A DNA stretch of 64,000 nt from Ophiocordyceps camponoti-saundersi (nom. inval.) (taxonomy: Eukaryota > Ascomycota > Sordariomycetes > Hypocreales > Ophiocordycipitaceae): the NCBI GenBank assembly GCA_003339415.1, contig PDHQ01000078.1, positions 1 through 64,000 of the forward strand. The letters run 5' to 3'. The position numbers and the translations under genes are program-made. Position 1 is the first letter of the stretch. Every line of letters starts with the position of its first letter. Positions 44,074 through 54,916 of this stretch are shown here, piece after piece. The notes beneath the pieces were generated by a model that worked only from the letters and a program-made list of their open reading frames with translations, did not search any database and was not told the DNA's origin.

Positions 44074-44749
44074 TGTTGTTTGTTGCTTGAAAGAGGGAAG
44101 CTATCGTGATCAGCTCGTTTTCCTTCCCTTTGCTGGCCACCTGCTTATCGAAGGGGAAAACCTGGTTTCTCGCTCTTCTTTCTTTGCTGGTAGGAGACGA
44201 GATAAGATGCGTTTTGCTTCGTTTTGAACCTGAGAGGAAGTGCTAGTCGAGCTGAATCGAACCAGGTCGCATACTCAGGTAGATGGAAAAGAAAAGGGTT
44301 TAAACGAATCACGTTCACAGGATCAGAGTTTAGAAAGCAACTGTATCTCTCCGAGCTATAGCAAAGTGTGGTGATGATGATGATGAGCAGTGACAGCCCT
44401 CTGCTCTTGATCAAGATGAAAGCAGTGACGGCCCTCTGCTTGTGATGAAGATGAAAGCAGTGACGGCCCTCTGCTCATGATAGAGACGAAGCAGTGACGG
44501 CCCTCTGCTTGCGATTCCTCCGCCCTAACCGCCGCTCACAAACGAGCAGCATGAAAGAAAAAGTAAACACCACTTCACAATCCCTTCCAACGCCGCATCT
44601 CCCTCGTCAACTTCGCCGTCGTCATAGCCATCGCCAGATGCAAACCCAACTAACTTGCCCTCTGGCAAAAACTCCATCCACATCAACTCACTCCCACTGT
44701 TAGTTTCATCAGTTAGCTCAACTCCCCAAGCATCAACTTCTCCATCTCG
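44074..44749. other. intergenic with 35-bp repeats
   Basis: No gene called. Holds the repeat at 44387-44510. The C-terminus of the MFS gene might extend here through another intron. Confidence 0.45.
44387..44510. repeat. 35-bp tandem repeat with short inverted ends
   Basis: The core GCAGTGACGGCCCTCTGCT begins at 44387, 44422, 44457 and 44491 (first copy with one substitution). Spacers hold GATGAAGATGAA-like words. Each core begins AGCAG and ends CTGCT, so it can form a 5-bp-stem hairpin. Confidence 0.9.
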
Positions 44750-46834
44750 TCAGTTCCAGTTTCCCACTCCCCAAAAAAACACTACCTTGACCATGATAGC
44801 AAAGACAAGAGCAAGCGCATGAGCAGAAATGGGCAAAAACCACATCTTCTGCAAAGCACCAGCCAGAATCTCAAGCACCACTTTCCGATCCGAATCTCTC
44901 AGCCCGGCAATGACCTTTCCAGCGTTGCCAATCACCAGGTTATCGCGAGCACCGCCGTCCAGGTCGGGGAAGGTGTGGCGCAGATCGACTTTCGCGGTCT
45001 TCATGAAGATGGCGCCGGCGACGCAGATTCCGAACCAGGAGCCGCCCAGGTGGCCGACGAGCTTGGTGGGGATGCTGGCTGTGTACGTGTCTGGGTTCTG
45101 CTGAGGGTGGTAGACGGTGAAGCCTGCGTGGAGGGCGCTGCCGGAGGAGATGCCGAGGAGGACGGAGGAGGCGTAGACGCCTATCTTGGAGCTTTCGATG
45201 CCCATTTGATCTGGTATTTCATTCGGCCCGTCAAGGCCTCGTAGTTAGCTGATGATGCCATACATTTTTCTTGGGCGAACAGGTTATACAGACTCATAAA
45301 GACACTTCCTACGAGGCCGAAAGCCATCGAGGCGATGAAGAAGATGCGGTAGTAACCGGGCTTGAGACGAAGAAAGTCCATACAAGCGAGACCAAGAACG
45401 AGCGAAGCTGTAAACGGCACCAGATCGCGAGCCGTCTCCGTAGCCGAGCCATCACGAATGGTGTACATGTAAAACGGCAGATAGAAAAGCGAGACCCAGG
45501 CTGCGACGGAGCTGCAAGTGATGAGAGCGAAGCGCAAGGCATGTTGAAGCTTTCGAAACTGGCTGCAGTCCAGGTGGCGCTCATCCTTCTTGGCGAAGAT
45601 GCAATCTGCCTGCTGGATTATGAAAGCGACGGTGAAGATGAAGCCGATGGCATAGAGGAGGACCACCGCCGTACTTCCCCATTCGTGCATGACGCCTCCG
45701 AAGACGGTGGCGATGGTGAAGAGGATGATGGACGATACACTGAGGAGAGTTCCGATGCTGTCGGGGGGGTCATGATCGTCCTCCTCCTCGCCCTCCTCGT
45801 CGTCTTCATATCGATGCTGAATTCGATTCTCGTCGCTCAAGTTTACCGTCGGCGTCGAGGCGAAAGGGATCGCGATGAGCATGAGCGGAATGATGCCGAC
45901 GCTGAGAAACATCTGGCCAAAGAACATCCATCGCCAGGCGGGAGCGCCCAACATGCCGAAGAGGGGACCGACGGCGAAGGCGATGCCCCAGGACAAGTTG
46001 CTTTAAAAAGGGCATGTTAGAAGAGACGAAATCTACTGATGAATGAGGCACATAGAGAGGAGAAGGAACTCACGTAGCAAACTGATAGAGAGATCGAGTG
46101 CCGTGCGGAGTGACATCTCCAACGAGACGGAACAAACCCATCTTCATCCCGTTGATACTGGTTCCAGCCCAGACACGACCGACAATGGCGCCCGTCATGG
46201 AGGGAGTTCCGCCGCAGAGAGCAAGGCCAGCGAGGTAGTTGACATAGAGAAAGACGAAGACGGCTCGCTTGCTGCCAACGGTGTACATTTTGCCGATGAT
46301 CATCGACAGCGCAAAGGCAGCCATGCGTGGCCTGTTTTTGTGGTATATCTTGTGAGCAAACGACTTTTTTTCCTTTCTCCTCTTTGCACTTCGTGTGAGG
46401 CTTTCTCTGGTGTTGAGAGCTTGATGACAGTCAAGCTCTCTCATGTAAATAAATACCCTGCTTCGAGCCAAGGAACCGCTTCGGCGTACCCAAGCTGGTT
46501 GGCCATGACCTAAAGGAAAGCCAGTGAGCGAAAGGGCGGGGGAAACACGAGAAGAGAAGGAAGGAGAAGAGAGAAGAAACGAACGGTTTGAAAGTTTACG
46601 GTAATCGCCGTATCGAAGCCATGAGCAAAACAGACGGCGATCACGGATACGTTCACAATCAAGATCTAGTTAACGTCAGTCTTTCGAAACCGGCATTTTC
46701 CCAGGGAAGCGGCAAGAATCTACGTCGAAGCGTGAAAGAGAAGAAGCCTCTTCCTCGAACGGAGGATCTTCAACGATATCAAATCGAACAAAACGTCGAC
46801 GACGCTCTTCCGAGTCGTGAACAGTAGTAGCCAT
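44750..46834 (-). CDS. major facilitator superfamily transporter
   Basis: Six exons (46834-46724, 46665-46585, 46509-46457, 46331-46074, 46000-45264, 45210-44750) give 566 aa. Splicing rebuilds a typical fungal MFS protein: TM1 ILIVNVSVIAVCFAHGFDTA, an early loop GPRMAAFALSMIIGKMYTVGSKRA, the GRVWAGTSINGMKMGL helix, and LSWGIAFAVGPLFG followed by WRWMFFGQ. A central cytoplasmic loop is unusually acidic (EDDEEGEEEDDHDPP). About 12-14 membrane helices are visible, most like the DHA2-type drug:H+ antiporter branch. The last exon might splice further at AAG-GTAGTG. It lies next to the FAD monooxygenase on the same strand, so shared regulation is possible. Confidence 0.75.
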
Positions 46835-47592
46835 AGCGATGAAGAAGAAGTAGTACGCTTGAAGCGGTGATGGAACGAGTTGAAACGAGGGCAAAGCAGA
46901 AAGAAAAAGCAAAGCACGAAAGATGAAGAGCAAAGAAGAAAAGAGAGAAAGGTTTCAGAAAAGAGAGGAGATACAAATGGGGAAGAAGAATCAAGTATCC
47001 TATCCAGTCCATCGTGAAGCGAGCAGAGCCGGTCCTCCCGTGTAAGTTGCGCGTGATATCGGGACAGTGCTGCTCCCACTGCTTTCTCCACTTTATGCAC
47101 TATGTACAAGTACACTAGGTGGGGTCGGCGACGAGATCTACACGTGATAGTATGGATAGTGCGTTCTCGTCGGGCCATACACGGTGTGATTACTAACGGA
47201 ATCCCGACTACGGCCCTTCCAAGATCGCCGTCAGTTCTCCCTCTCAGTGCGCTCCCCTACAGATAGGTAGTAAGAAGAAATAAATAGGGCATCGCTACAG
47301 ACGAAAACAAGCCACTAGAGCCAGCTTAAATTCAAACTTGGGGACTGAACTTATAGGGCGTAGGACCAAAGACGGAAGAAGGGTGCCAATCTGATATCTC
47401 TCCTGCCGTGCCAAACCTATGCAAACCGTGGTCAAACCTCTCCGTTGTGCCCATCCCCTCAAGAGACGACAACCACTTATTATAACGGACCAAAGACTTT
47501 GACGAAATCCAATGAGAACAGAGACGTGCCAGAATGCAGCCAAAAAAAAATCCTATCAAGATATATCCCGTAGACGAGGGCATAAAAATCGC
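46835..47592. other. intergenic, no gene seen
   Basis: Upstream region of the MFS gene and 3' flank of the monooxygenase; GAAG-rich DNA at 46840-46990. No gene supported. Confidence 0.5.
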
Positions 47593-49288
47593 TCACAGCA
47601 TAACAAAAGCGACCCAGACCGCAACAAACGAGACAGCCATGAACCCGACCAAGGAGACGACGGAAGAAACGCCGACCCATCCCCTTTTACCTCCCCCTCC
47701 CTCTCCCCCTCCCTCGCCATGAACCCACCGCACGCTCCCACAAGGCCAACCAGTCAAGCTCACAAAATCTAGCACGGGACTGCCCCTGACCCACTGGCTA
47801 TAAATCCAAGCGATCAGTACGGGGAAGAGCCAAGGCAGAACGAACCGCGCCGATAATCTCATCCAGAGCCCATCCTGTGCTTGCAGCCGTTCAAAAAGGT
47901 GGGCTAAGCGGCATGACTTGAGCGCCCGCGGCAGGCGTCGTTCCTGGTACCGCCGTAAGGCAGTCTCGAGCTCTGAACCACTCAGACGGTCTTTTGCCCT
48001 TTCTTCATTGACGACGATGGCCTCGTGAAGGGTGTTGGCCAGGACGGCGGCGCTTTCGATGCACATGTTTCCGCCAAAGCCTGAGACTATGGTCACCTAT
48101 CTCGTTGAACCCCTATCCCGTCAGATGGACGGACACACACACACACACACACAAGTATATATATGAAAGCACACTCGGGGACAAAGCGCAGTTTTCAAGG
48201 GAGGGGACCTGAGCTTACGCAGTGGACGGCGTCGCCGACTAGCACGATACGTCCGTGGTGCCAGCGCTTCTGGCAGCTAACCTCAATGTCGAGCAAGGCG
48301 CCGCGTTCCTTGGCGCTCCACAGGTCGCCAAAGACGACGTCTTCGGCGAGGAGCTGACGGGAAAAGCTTGCTGCAGACTCCTCGGCTTCATCGGCTGTAT
48401 ACTGAGTCTCGCGGCGCATCTCATCCGAGCCCAGCTTCCACGTCAAGCACATGCCTATCTTGTCTGACCCTGTTATCAGACCTGCGCTTCGGCCTTCGCC
48501 GCAATTTCTGATGGTGTATCCGTAGTCTATGTCGCCCTTTCTAGGGGCAAGGCCCCAGAGGCACTTCCACTGTTGAAACACCGCTGTACTGCATCAATAA
48601 TCATGCCCCTTTCGAGGCTTGCTACGGCCGACGGAGTGCATCATACTCTTTCGGTCATTTGCTTTCATCAGCCCGAGATCCTTCATGTCTGCACACTCCC
48701 ACATGGCGCTTCTCACAACGCTATGCACGCCATCCGCACCAACGACGAGGTCGCCTTTCTCGAAGAGGCCGTCGGGGAAATCGACACGCACCCCGTCGGC
48801 CTCGTGCTGTACGCCAACGACTGGCCGGCTCGTGAGGATCTTGGACTTATCGGGAAGAGCCTCGTAGAGAAAGCTGACGAGTTTGCGGCGTTCCACCACC
48901 AGAGCGTGTTCACCGTGTCTGCCCGTGGGGGGGGGGGATCAGTTCAAGAAGGACTTTTACAGATGTGGAGGGTCTGTCATGCTCACTTGACGTGCATATC
49001 GGACACAGAAGCGATTGATGACTGTAGTTCTGGATCCCAGGCCACAATCCTAGGAAGTGTCTTGTTTGCGACGGCCTTGAGTCCAGCTAACAACCCTATC
49101 TGATGTAGTATTCGCAGACTTCCGGGTAAAATTACCAACAAGCCGCCAACCGGAGCATCAACATGCGCATGCTTCTCGACGACGATGAAGTCGATGCCGG
49201 CCTTGTGCAGTGCGTGTGCCATTGTCAGGCCGCCGATGCCGGCGCCGACGATGATGGCGCGAAGCCGGGGGCGGGATCCTTGAGGCAT
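47593..49288 (-). CDS. PaxM-like FAD-dependent monooxygenase
   Basis: Four exons (49288-48987, 48918-48647, 48583-48219, 48096-47593) give 480 aa. The Rossmann start is AIIVGAGIGGLTMAHALHKAG with the acidic VVEKH end of strand 2. The DG motif is VVGADGVHSVVRSAM, and the GD motif is IVLVGDAVH followed by SGFGGNMCIESAAVLAN after the third splice. Two C-terminal hydrophobic helices (PWLFPVLIAWIYSQW; SLVGFMAVSFVAVWVAF) anchor it in a membrane, as in PaxM-type enzymes of indole-diterpene and meroterpenoid pathways, which epoxidise prenyl double bonds. No prenyltransferase or terpene cyclase is seen nearby. Introns contain a C11 run (48939-48949) and a CA repeat (48133-48152). Confidence 0.82.
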
Positions 49289-49873
49289 AGTTTGCTTGAC
49301 AGTGGTTGAGAGAGGTTTAAGGTGGGTTTGACCGTTCTTACTGACGGTCCAAGTCTCTTCCTCGTACGAGACGATGCCTGGTACTTATATACTGGTAGAG
49401 CCTGCATGGGGGCGGACGTCCAAAACGGGTGAGACAGGAAGTCGTCTTAGTCGATGCTTCGTATGAACTCCGCACCGGCTTCCTGTGCTTGGTCAATTGC
49501 CTGTACTTATAGTCTTATAGACTGATTCAACTTCTGGGGGAGATATTCCTGCGATGTGGCTACCTAGATTCCTATGCAATGCTACCTTGCGTCTCATGCA
49601 GCCGATCGGTCATCGGATGGCCAAGGGGCTTCGAGATCGGAGAGGCTGAACAGAAAGCCGAGGAAAGAAAGGGAAATACGCACGATGAAAAAGGGCTTGC
49701 CATATGTTTCACGTATTGGGATAGAGGAGTATACTACCCGGATGTTGTTAACACTGCATGCTCTTCAGCACATTTTAGAGGAGGAATTCGGGGGGGAAAC
49801 CACCGATGAATGCGCGGACCGAACCCAACCGGAGACCGGCTGTGGAAAAAGAGGCTAAGTGAAAGAAGAAGGG
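49289..49873. other. intergenic, no gene seen
   Basis: Upstream of the monooxygenase; no gene or repeat of note. Confidence 0.5.
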
Positions 49874-50671
49874 TTACTGTCCCGTCTGGCCGTCTCGCTT
49901 ATGCTCCTGGGCCACAGCAGCCAGCACCTCGAGCGCCTCATTTTCTCTCCCGAGAGGCACAAACAGGTGATCGTGATAGAAGCCACTGACGGGGTTGACA
50001 CCCATGTTACGAGCGGCAAGCTTTGAAGCGACGATAGCCATGAAGCCGACGGCGTCCAGGCTGGTGGTGACGTTGAGGGTGATCATCCGACAGGGGAAAA
50101 AATACTGCATCTTCTGCGCGGTAGCGAAATCAATGCTGACGATGACGGTGACGCCGTCAGGCTCGCGGAAGAGAAGCTGCATCTCCGAAAGCGGCGGCAA
50201 AGGCGATACAGGACTGAGGCTGGTGAAGACGAAAGTGGCGGGATGGAGCGTCGTCGTCAGCGTCGCCAACAAGCTCGAAAGCGACGACTCGGCTGTTGAG
50301 GACGGGACGCCAAAATTTCTGACGGGGCCGTGAAAGTGCATGACGGGCGTCTGCGACGTCGACTCTTGTTCCGAACAAGGTTCAGCCGATTGGGAAGCGC
50401 CGCTGGTAGATCCGGCGCGACGCCCCTTGTTCTTGGATTTAGGTCGTCCCGATCGAGGCCTCGACACCAGACGTCCCGTCTTCTCGAATCGCTGTAGCGT
50501 TCGATCGATGGCTGCGGGCGAGATGCGAAAGCGAGCTGCGATGACGCTTTTCCGCTCGCCTGCCTTGACGGCGGCGATGATGGCGGCTCGAGCTTCGGGA
50601 GTGATTTCGCCTCTGGGTTTGCGGTCGCCGATGGCTGCGGTGGAGGAGCTTGATGAAGCCATCATCATCAT
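49874..50671 (-). CDS. HTH DNA-binding domain fused to an ACT domain
   Basis: A single exon encodes 265 aa. After a Ser-rich leader, residues 18-78 form a transposase/paired-type helix-turn-helix: ITPEARAAIIAAVKAGERKS, IAARFRISPAAIDRTLQRFE, then KTGRLVSRPRSGRPK, the basic arm seen in Tc1/mariner-like HTH pairs. A disordered linker (about 80-130) leads to an ACT_7/DUF2241-type domain (about 138-258) with FVFTSLSP, REPDGVTVIVSID, CRMITLNVTTSLDAVGF and GFYHDHLFVPLGREN. ACT domains commonly bind amino acids or related ligands. No DDE catalytic region is present, so it is not an active transposase. The start is uncertain among four consecutive ATG codons. Confidence 0.78.
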   Translation of the reverse strand: MMMMASSSSSTAAIGDRKPRGEITPEARAAIIAAVKAGERKSVIAARFRISPAAIDRTLQRFEKTGRLVSRPRSGRPKSKNKGRRAGSTSGASQSAEPCSEQESTSQTPVMHFHGPVRNFGVPSSTAESSLSSLLATLTTTLHPATFVFTSLSPVSPLPPLSEMQLLFREPDGVTVIVSIDFATAQKMQYFFPCRMITLNVTTSLDAVGFMAIVASKLAARNMGVNPVSGFYHDHLFVPLGRENEALEVLAAVAQEHKRDGQTGQ

Positions 50672-51567
50672 GCTGGTGGTCTTCTTCTTCTTCCTCTTCC
50701 TTTTTTCTTCCTCTTCCTTTTTTCTTCCTCCTCCCTCTCCTCCTCCTCCTGCTAGTGCTGCTGCTGATGATGTTCGTCCTCTTCTTCTTCTTCTTCTTCC
50801 TCGTCTTCCCCCTACTCCTCGCCCACCTCCTCCTTCTCCTTCTTCACCTTTTCCGTGCTTCTCGGTAGTTCAAGACAAATGATAAGCAGAGAAACAAAAA
50901 TGTCATAGAAAAAGAAGAAGATATACAACTAAAGTATGTATTTACAATGAAACGATTGTCGTCCAGAGAAGGTTGGCGAGAAGAAGACGAAGAAAGGGAG
51001 GGTTTAGCCGATCCGGCCTAGTCCGTGTGGGGGGGGGGAGAGGAAGGGGGGGGGGGGGGGCAGGGAACCGGGCGTGAAGAAACAGAGAGTTCGTATTCGT
51101 ATTCGTACAGCCTCTGTGAGGCGGGAAGACAGGGAATCACAGGGAAGGGAAGGGAAGAGACGCGGCGCTCGGAAGGGACGCCCCGAAGCGATATCGGCAT
51201 GAAACAGAAACAGGGGTCACCTTTATCGTAGAGATTGTTCCCCTTAGTCACTCACCGAGGTGACACCCGCAAAAGCAAGCACCGTCTGGCTGATGCAGCT
51301 TCCTCACCGATAATCTTCAACCGCCGCCCTTTCCCCCCTCCCCAAATCACGATCGTCTCGCCCTGTCCAAAGCAATGCAAAGCAAAAAAGAGGAGGGTGG
51401 AACGCCATCGTTCAGATGCATCGAATACGATGAGCTTTGAACCATCGTTATATCAGTGGATTCCCGATTACTCGCTTCGATACATACATACACACCTACA
51501 TCTCTACTACACACGTTTCTTCACTCGTTCCGAGGATAATACATATGTACATTGAGAAGCAGCAACG
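50672..51567. other. intergenic, low complexity
   Basis: Contains CTT/CCT-rich pyrimidine tracts (50680-50865) and G-rich tracts (51029-51060) that generate spurious Ser/Pro/Phe and Gly/Glu frames. No gene seen. Confidence 0.5.
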
Positions 51568-52701
51568 ATGCCATACCTCGTTGGAAGCGACGACGAAACG
51601 ACGAATGCCGGCTTGAACGGAGCGGAAGTCGTGAACGGAGCGGAAGTCGTGAACGGAGCTGAAGTCGTGAACGGGGCTGAAGCCGTGAACGGGGCTGAAG
51701 CCGTGAACGGGGCTGAAGTCGTGAACGGGGCTGAAATCGTGAACGGGGCTGAAGTCGCGAACGGTTCTTCGTCTAACCATACCAACGGTTCTCCGTCAAG
51801 CCGTCCGACTGCTCCTCCGACCTGTCCCATACCTCCTTTTGGGACCAGCCGTGCCTTTGGATACCGGCCAGGCGATCAGCTTTTCTATTTCGGTGCTTCA
51901 GTCATAGGCGAGGACCCATGGGCCGACATACCTCTCGTTGTGAGCTCTCAAAAAGAAGAGGCAGATAGGGACAACACCCGGATATCACTGGACCGAAATG
52001 TTCACAGTTTTGAGCCCAGCGATCTGAATCCAACTCAGCGACACATATGCTTCGAAATATTCCACATGAGCCGGATGGCCACGTCTGGTACGGCGGGGCG
52101 GTAGGTAACGCTTCGCCTTTTCGACTCCTTTCTCCACGATGTCTGCAAGAGATGGGACGGCAAACTTGGCCTCGCAATCAGCCCAATGTGCAGTACATTT
52201 TGCCGAAAAGTTGGCACACTTGTAAGAACTCGGGGCACAGAGACAGGTAAGTTGCCCCTCCCTTTTCAACGTCTGACTGGTCGTCGCTAATCTTCGTTAT
52301 GGCTAGACTTCCGCGATATAGTTGCCGATTGCCTCTTCAACTATGAGGTCAATTGGATCAGCCTCCGTATCGGAGTGTACAACCCGTTGCCTACGGAGTA
52401 TGCTGTCGAGTCCATGATGACAGATGACATCAAATTGGACAACGACTGGGGAGCGTCCTTCAAGCGATCCTTCGACAGATGTTACACGAGGACGGTTGAA
52501 CAACGCCAGTATCAAGTCGCGATCTACTGTGTGCATCGCATAATTTGCGAAGACCGCTTTCGTGGAGTTGGAGTCAGGCGCCTGTTCGAAGAAGCTTCCA
52601 TTTTACGGTCTATCGCCTGGACCGATGTGTCCAGGGAGGAGAGGTTGGAGTTCTTACAGAAATGGGCTGACCATTTGACCAGTGTCATGGTAAACCGGTG
52701 A
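51568..52701 (+). CDS. protein with NGAE(V/A)V hexapeptide repeats
   Basis: Three exons (51568-51939, 52105-52246, 52307-52701) give 302 aa. Residues 15-66 hold about nine copies of the hexapeptide NGAEVV, encoded by an 18-bp repeat; a Pro-rich linker and FYFGASVIGEDPWADIPLV follow. A GTGAGC donor at 51940 and acceptor at 52103-52104 are proposed because the unspliced frame meets TAG at 52102 while the same frame resumes with VTLRLFDSFLHDVCKRW. The rest includes VNWISLRIGVYNPLP and a helical C-terminus ERLEFLQKWADHL. There is no signal peptide, membrane segment or known domain. The stop codon overlaps a GTGAGT motif, so a further exon is possible. Confidence 0.55.
51619..51770. repeat. 18-bp coding tandem repeat
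   Basis: The unit GAACGGAGCGGAAGTCGT and its GGGGCTGAA variants repeat about eight and a half times, encoding NGAE-V-V. Confidence 0.9.
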
Positions 52702-53213
52702 GTGCATGGATGTCCCCAACGACCATCCTTGACTCTTTCAAATGGCCGTGGGTGGTACGTGGTATGTGCCTCGCATACCTAGGTGATGGATGAATACCTA
52801 GGGAGGAGAGAAGCGTTGTGTAGGTGCCTAGTCATGAAGATAGCAGCAGCGTACTCTAAGAGCATCATCTTTTCACACTCATTCCTATTTTTACCAGCTC
52901 TCATTTCTATCGTAACATGGCTTCTCTAGTTCCTCATCTTTCTGTACTACATGCACGACTCTACATACATACACCGTAGGCAGGGAGAATGTTGCCGCAA
53001 CTGTCGGGAAAGCGAAGACGGACTTGGTGGTCGTTGTCGTATTCGGCGACGGCATCACATTCCCTTGGTTTCAGCACGACGTCAAAACGTCACGGACATG
53101 TCATTATGACGACTACGCTGTAAAATAGTCTTGCATACCTACATATATATGATAGAGAAAACTCGACTCGAGATGGAATATTTCCACCTTGACTGAAAAG
53201 AAAGGGACATACG
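52702..53213. other. intergenic, no gene seen
   Basis: Contains a CCTAGG-type word near 52780-52800 and ATACATACA near 52960. No gene seen. Confidence 0.5.
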
Positions 53214-54014
53214 ATGGACAACCTCCCCGTCAGCAACAAGACGCCAGGCGACGCCTTGTCGAGTGAAAACACCGTCCTCACCTCAGCCGCTTCCATCACG
53301 CAGGCGAGCATCGTCAAATCCTGATAGTAGGAGACAAGGAGAAAAAGGGCTAAAGACGGCAGACAGGACTTTGCGCCTCTTCGGAGCGTCTGCGCTCACC
53401 TCAACGCCTTTCATGCCTATGCCGACGATGGCAGCCGCAGCGTGGAGACGAACCACTACTGCGGCCATGTCAGTAAGCGTGTCCTGCTAAGCCCAGAATC
53501 CCATCTACGACGAGAGATGAGCTCAGGCTTTTTTTCCGACTCAGACGACGACGTCCGACAGTGTCTCCTCTACGACTCAGCCGAGCGTAACGCGCGCCTC
53601 ATCGGGATAGAATACATGATTACGAGACGGATATACGAGACGCTCCCTCGAGAAGAGCGTCGACTATGGCACTCGCACGTCTACGAGGTAAAGTCAGGCA
53701 TGCTGGTGATGCCGAACGACAACGTGCCGACCAAGGCGTGGGAGCTGGCCGAGACGCGGGAGATGAGACAGATCGTCACGCTGTATGGGAAAGCGTACCA
53801 TCTATGGCAGACGGATAGAGGCGATGCGCTGCCGTTGGGTGAGCCGAAGCTGATGACGAGCTTTATCGCTGATGGGCAGCTTGATTGGGGGGAGGTGGAG
53901 AGGAGGGATGAGAGGTTGGGGACGGATTATCGGGTTAAGAGGGAGATGAGGAGGGATATCGAGGAGCCGGAGATTGATGCTGGTGAGTTTTTTACTTCTT
54001 CCTTTGTTGGTTGA
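53214..54014 (+). CDS. DUF1264 / oil-body-associated-protein family
   Basis: Three exons (53214-53303, 53367-53472, 53545-54014) give 221 aa. The second exon supplies LRSVCAHLNAFHAYADDG and VETNHYCGHV. The third gives DDVRQCLLYDSAERNARLIG, IEYMITRRIYETLPREE and LWHSHVYEVKSGML, with YGKAYHLWQTDRGDALPLG later; these are the diagnostic blocks of DUF1264/OBAP. The HYC and HSH histidines suggest a metal or active site, but the biochemical role is not established; plant members associate with lipid bodies. Intron 1 appears to use a GC donor (CAG then GCGAGC), since no GT donor keeps the frame and avoids the TGA-TAG that follows. Intron 2 is GT-AG. Confidence 0.85.
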
Positions 54015-54916
54015 TGGAGAGAAAGAGGCAGATAGGGAGAGGGAGAGGGAGAGGGAGAGGGATAGAGGATATGGTGATGCTGACGTTGGAGGGTGAGCAG
54101 ATGCAGATTGGGCTTGGAAGAGTGGTAAGGCGGGAAAGGCCGGGGATCACGAGTAGAGAAATGGGGGTATCCGGAGATTCTGGAGCAAGGACCTACGATG
54201 GTATATTGTATGGATATGTGTCGTCTTCTTGATGACAGCTTACTCCGTATGCGCAACCAAGTTATCAACATCATCATCATCATCATCACCACTTCTCTGT
54301 CTCTCTTCCTCTATCTTCCTCTTATCCGTATTGCTTTGCTCCTCTCTCTCTCTAATACCCATGTCTCTCTCCTTGTTTATCCCCCCCCCCCCCCCCTCTC
54401 CCCTGTTCCCTCTCGTATTCATCCTGCTACGGGAACCCGTGAAACTTTCCTTTTTTCTTTCCCTGACCTATCATCCTTTCAGCGTCTCCTTGCAGCTTAC
54501 GGATTACAAGCGTCTTACCTATCCACCCACTCCCCCCCCCCCTGGTCCTGGTGCTAATCATCCCGAGTATCTGCCAGGTAACTAACAAGACTTGGCAAAA
54601 AACCGGAAGAAGAAGAGGAGGAGGAGGAGGGGAGGAGGAAGAAGAAAAGGGAGAGGTCACTGTCGTCGTCGTCATCATCACCATCACCACTCTATCTTGA
54701 ACCTCCCAAAAAAAAAACCTCACTGTCTTTTATCCCCATCTCGATAACCATAAAGGTATACATACAGAAAGATAATAGAATCATGTGCCAAGCTTGAAGA
54801 GATTTTCCCCCTTGGAAGACACAGAGAGAGAGGGAATTTTAAAAAAAAAAAAACCACCCTCACGCACACGCTCTCACACCCCCCGCTCAAATCCCGTTTT
54901 TTCCGCTCCGCCCTCC
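54015..54916. other. intergenic, homopolymer-rich
   Basis: Holds GGGAGA repeats (54035-54062), a C17 run (about 54380-54396), a C10 run (54533-54542), GAG-rich DNA and A-rich runs. No gene seen. Confidence 0.5.

Noticed and set aside
49874..50671. Calling it an active transposon
   Set aside because: Only the HTH is transposase-like; there is no DDE region and no terminal inverted repeats were found flanking it.
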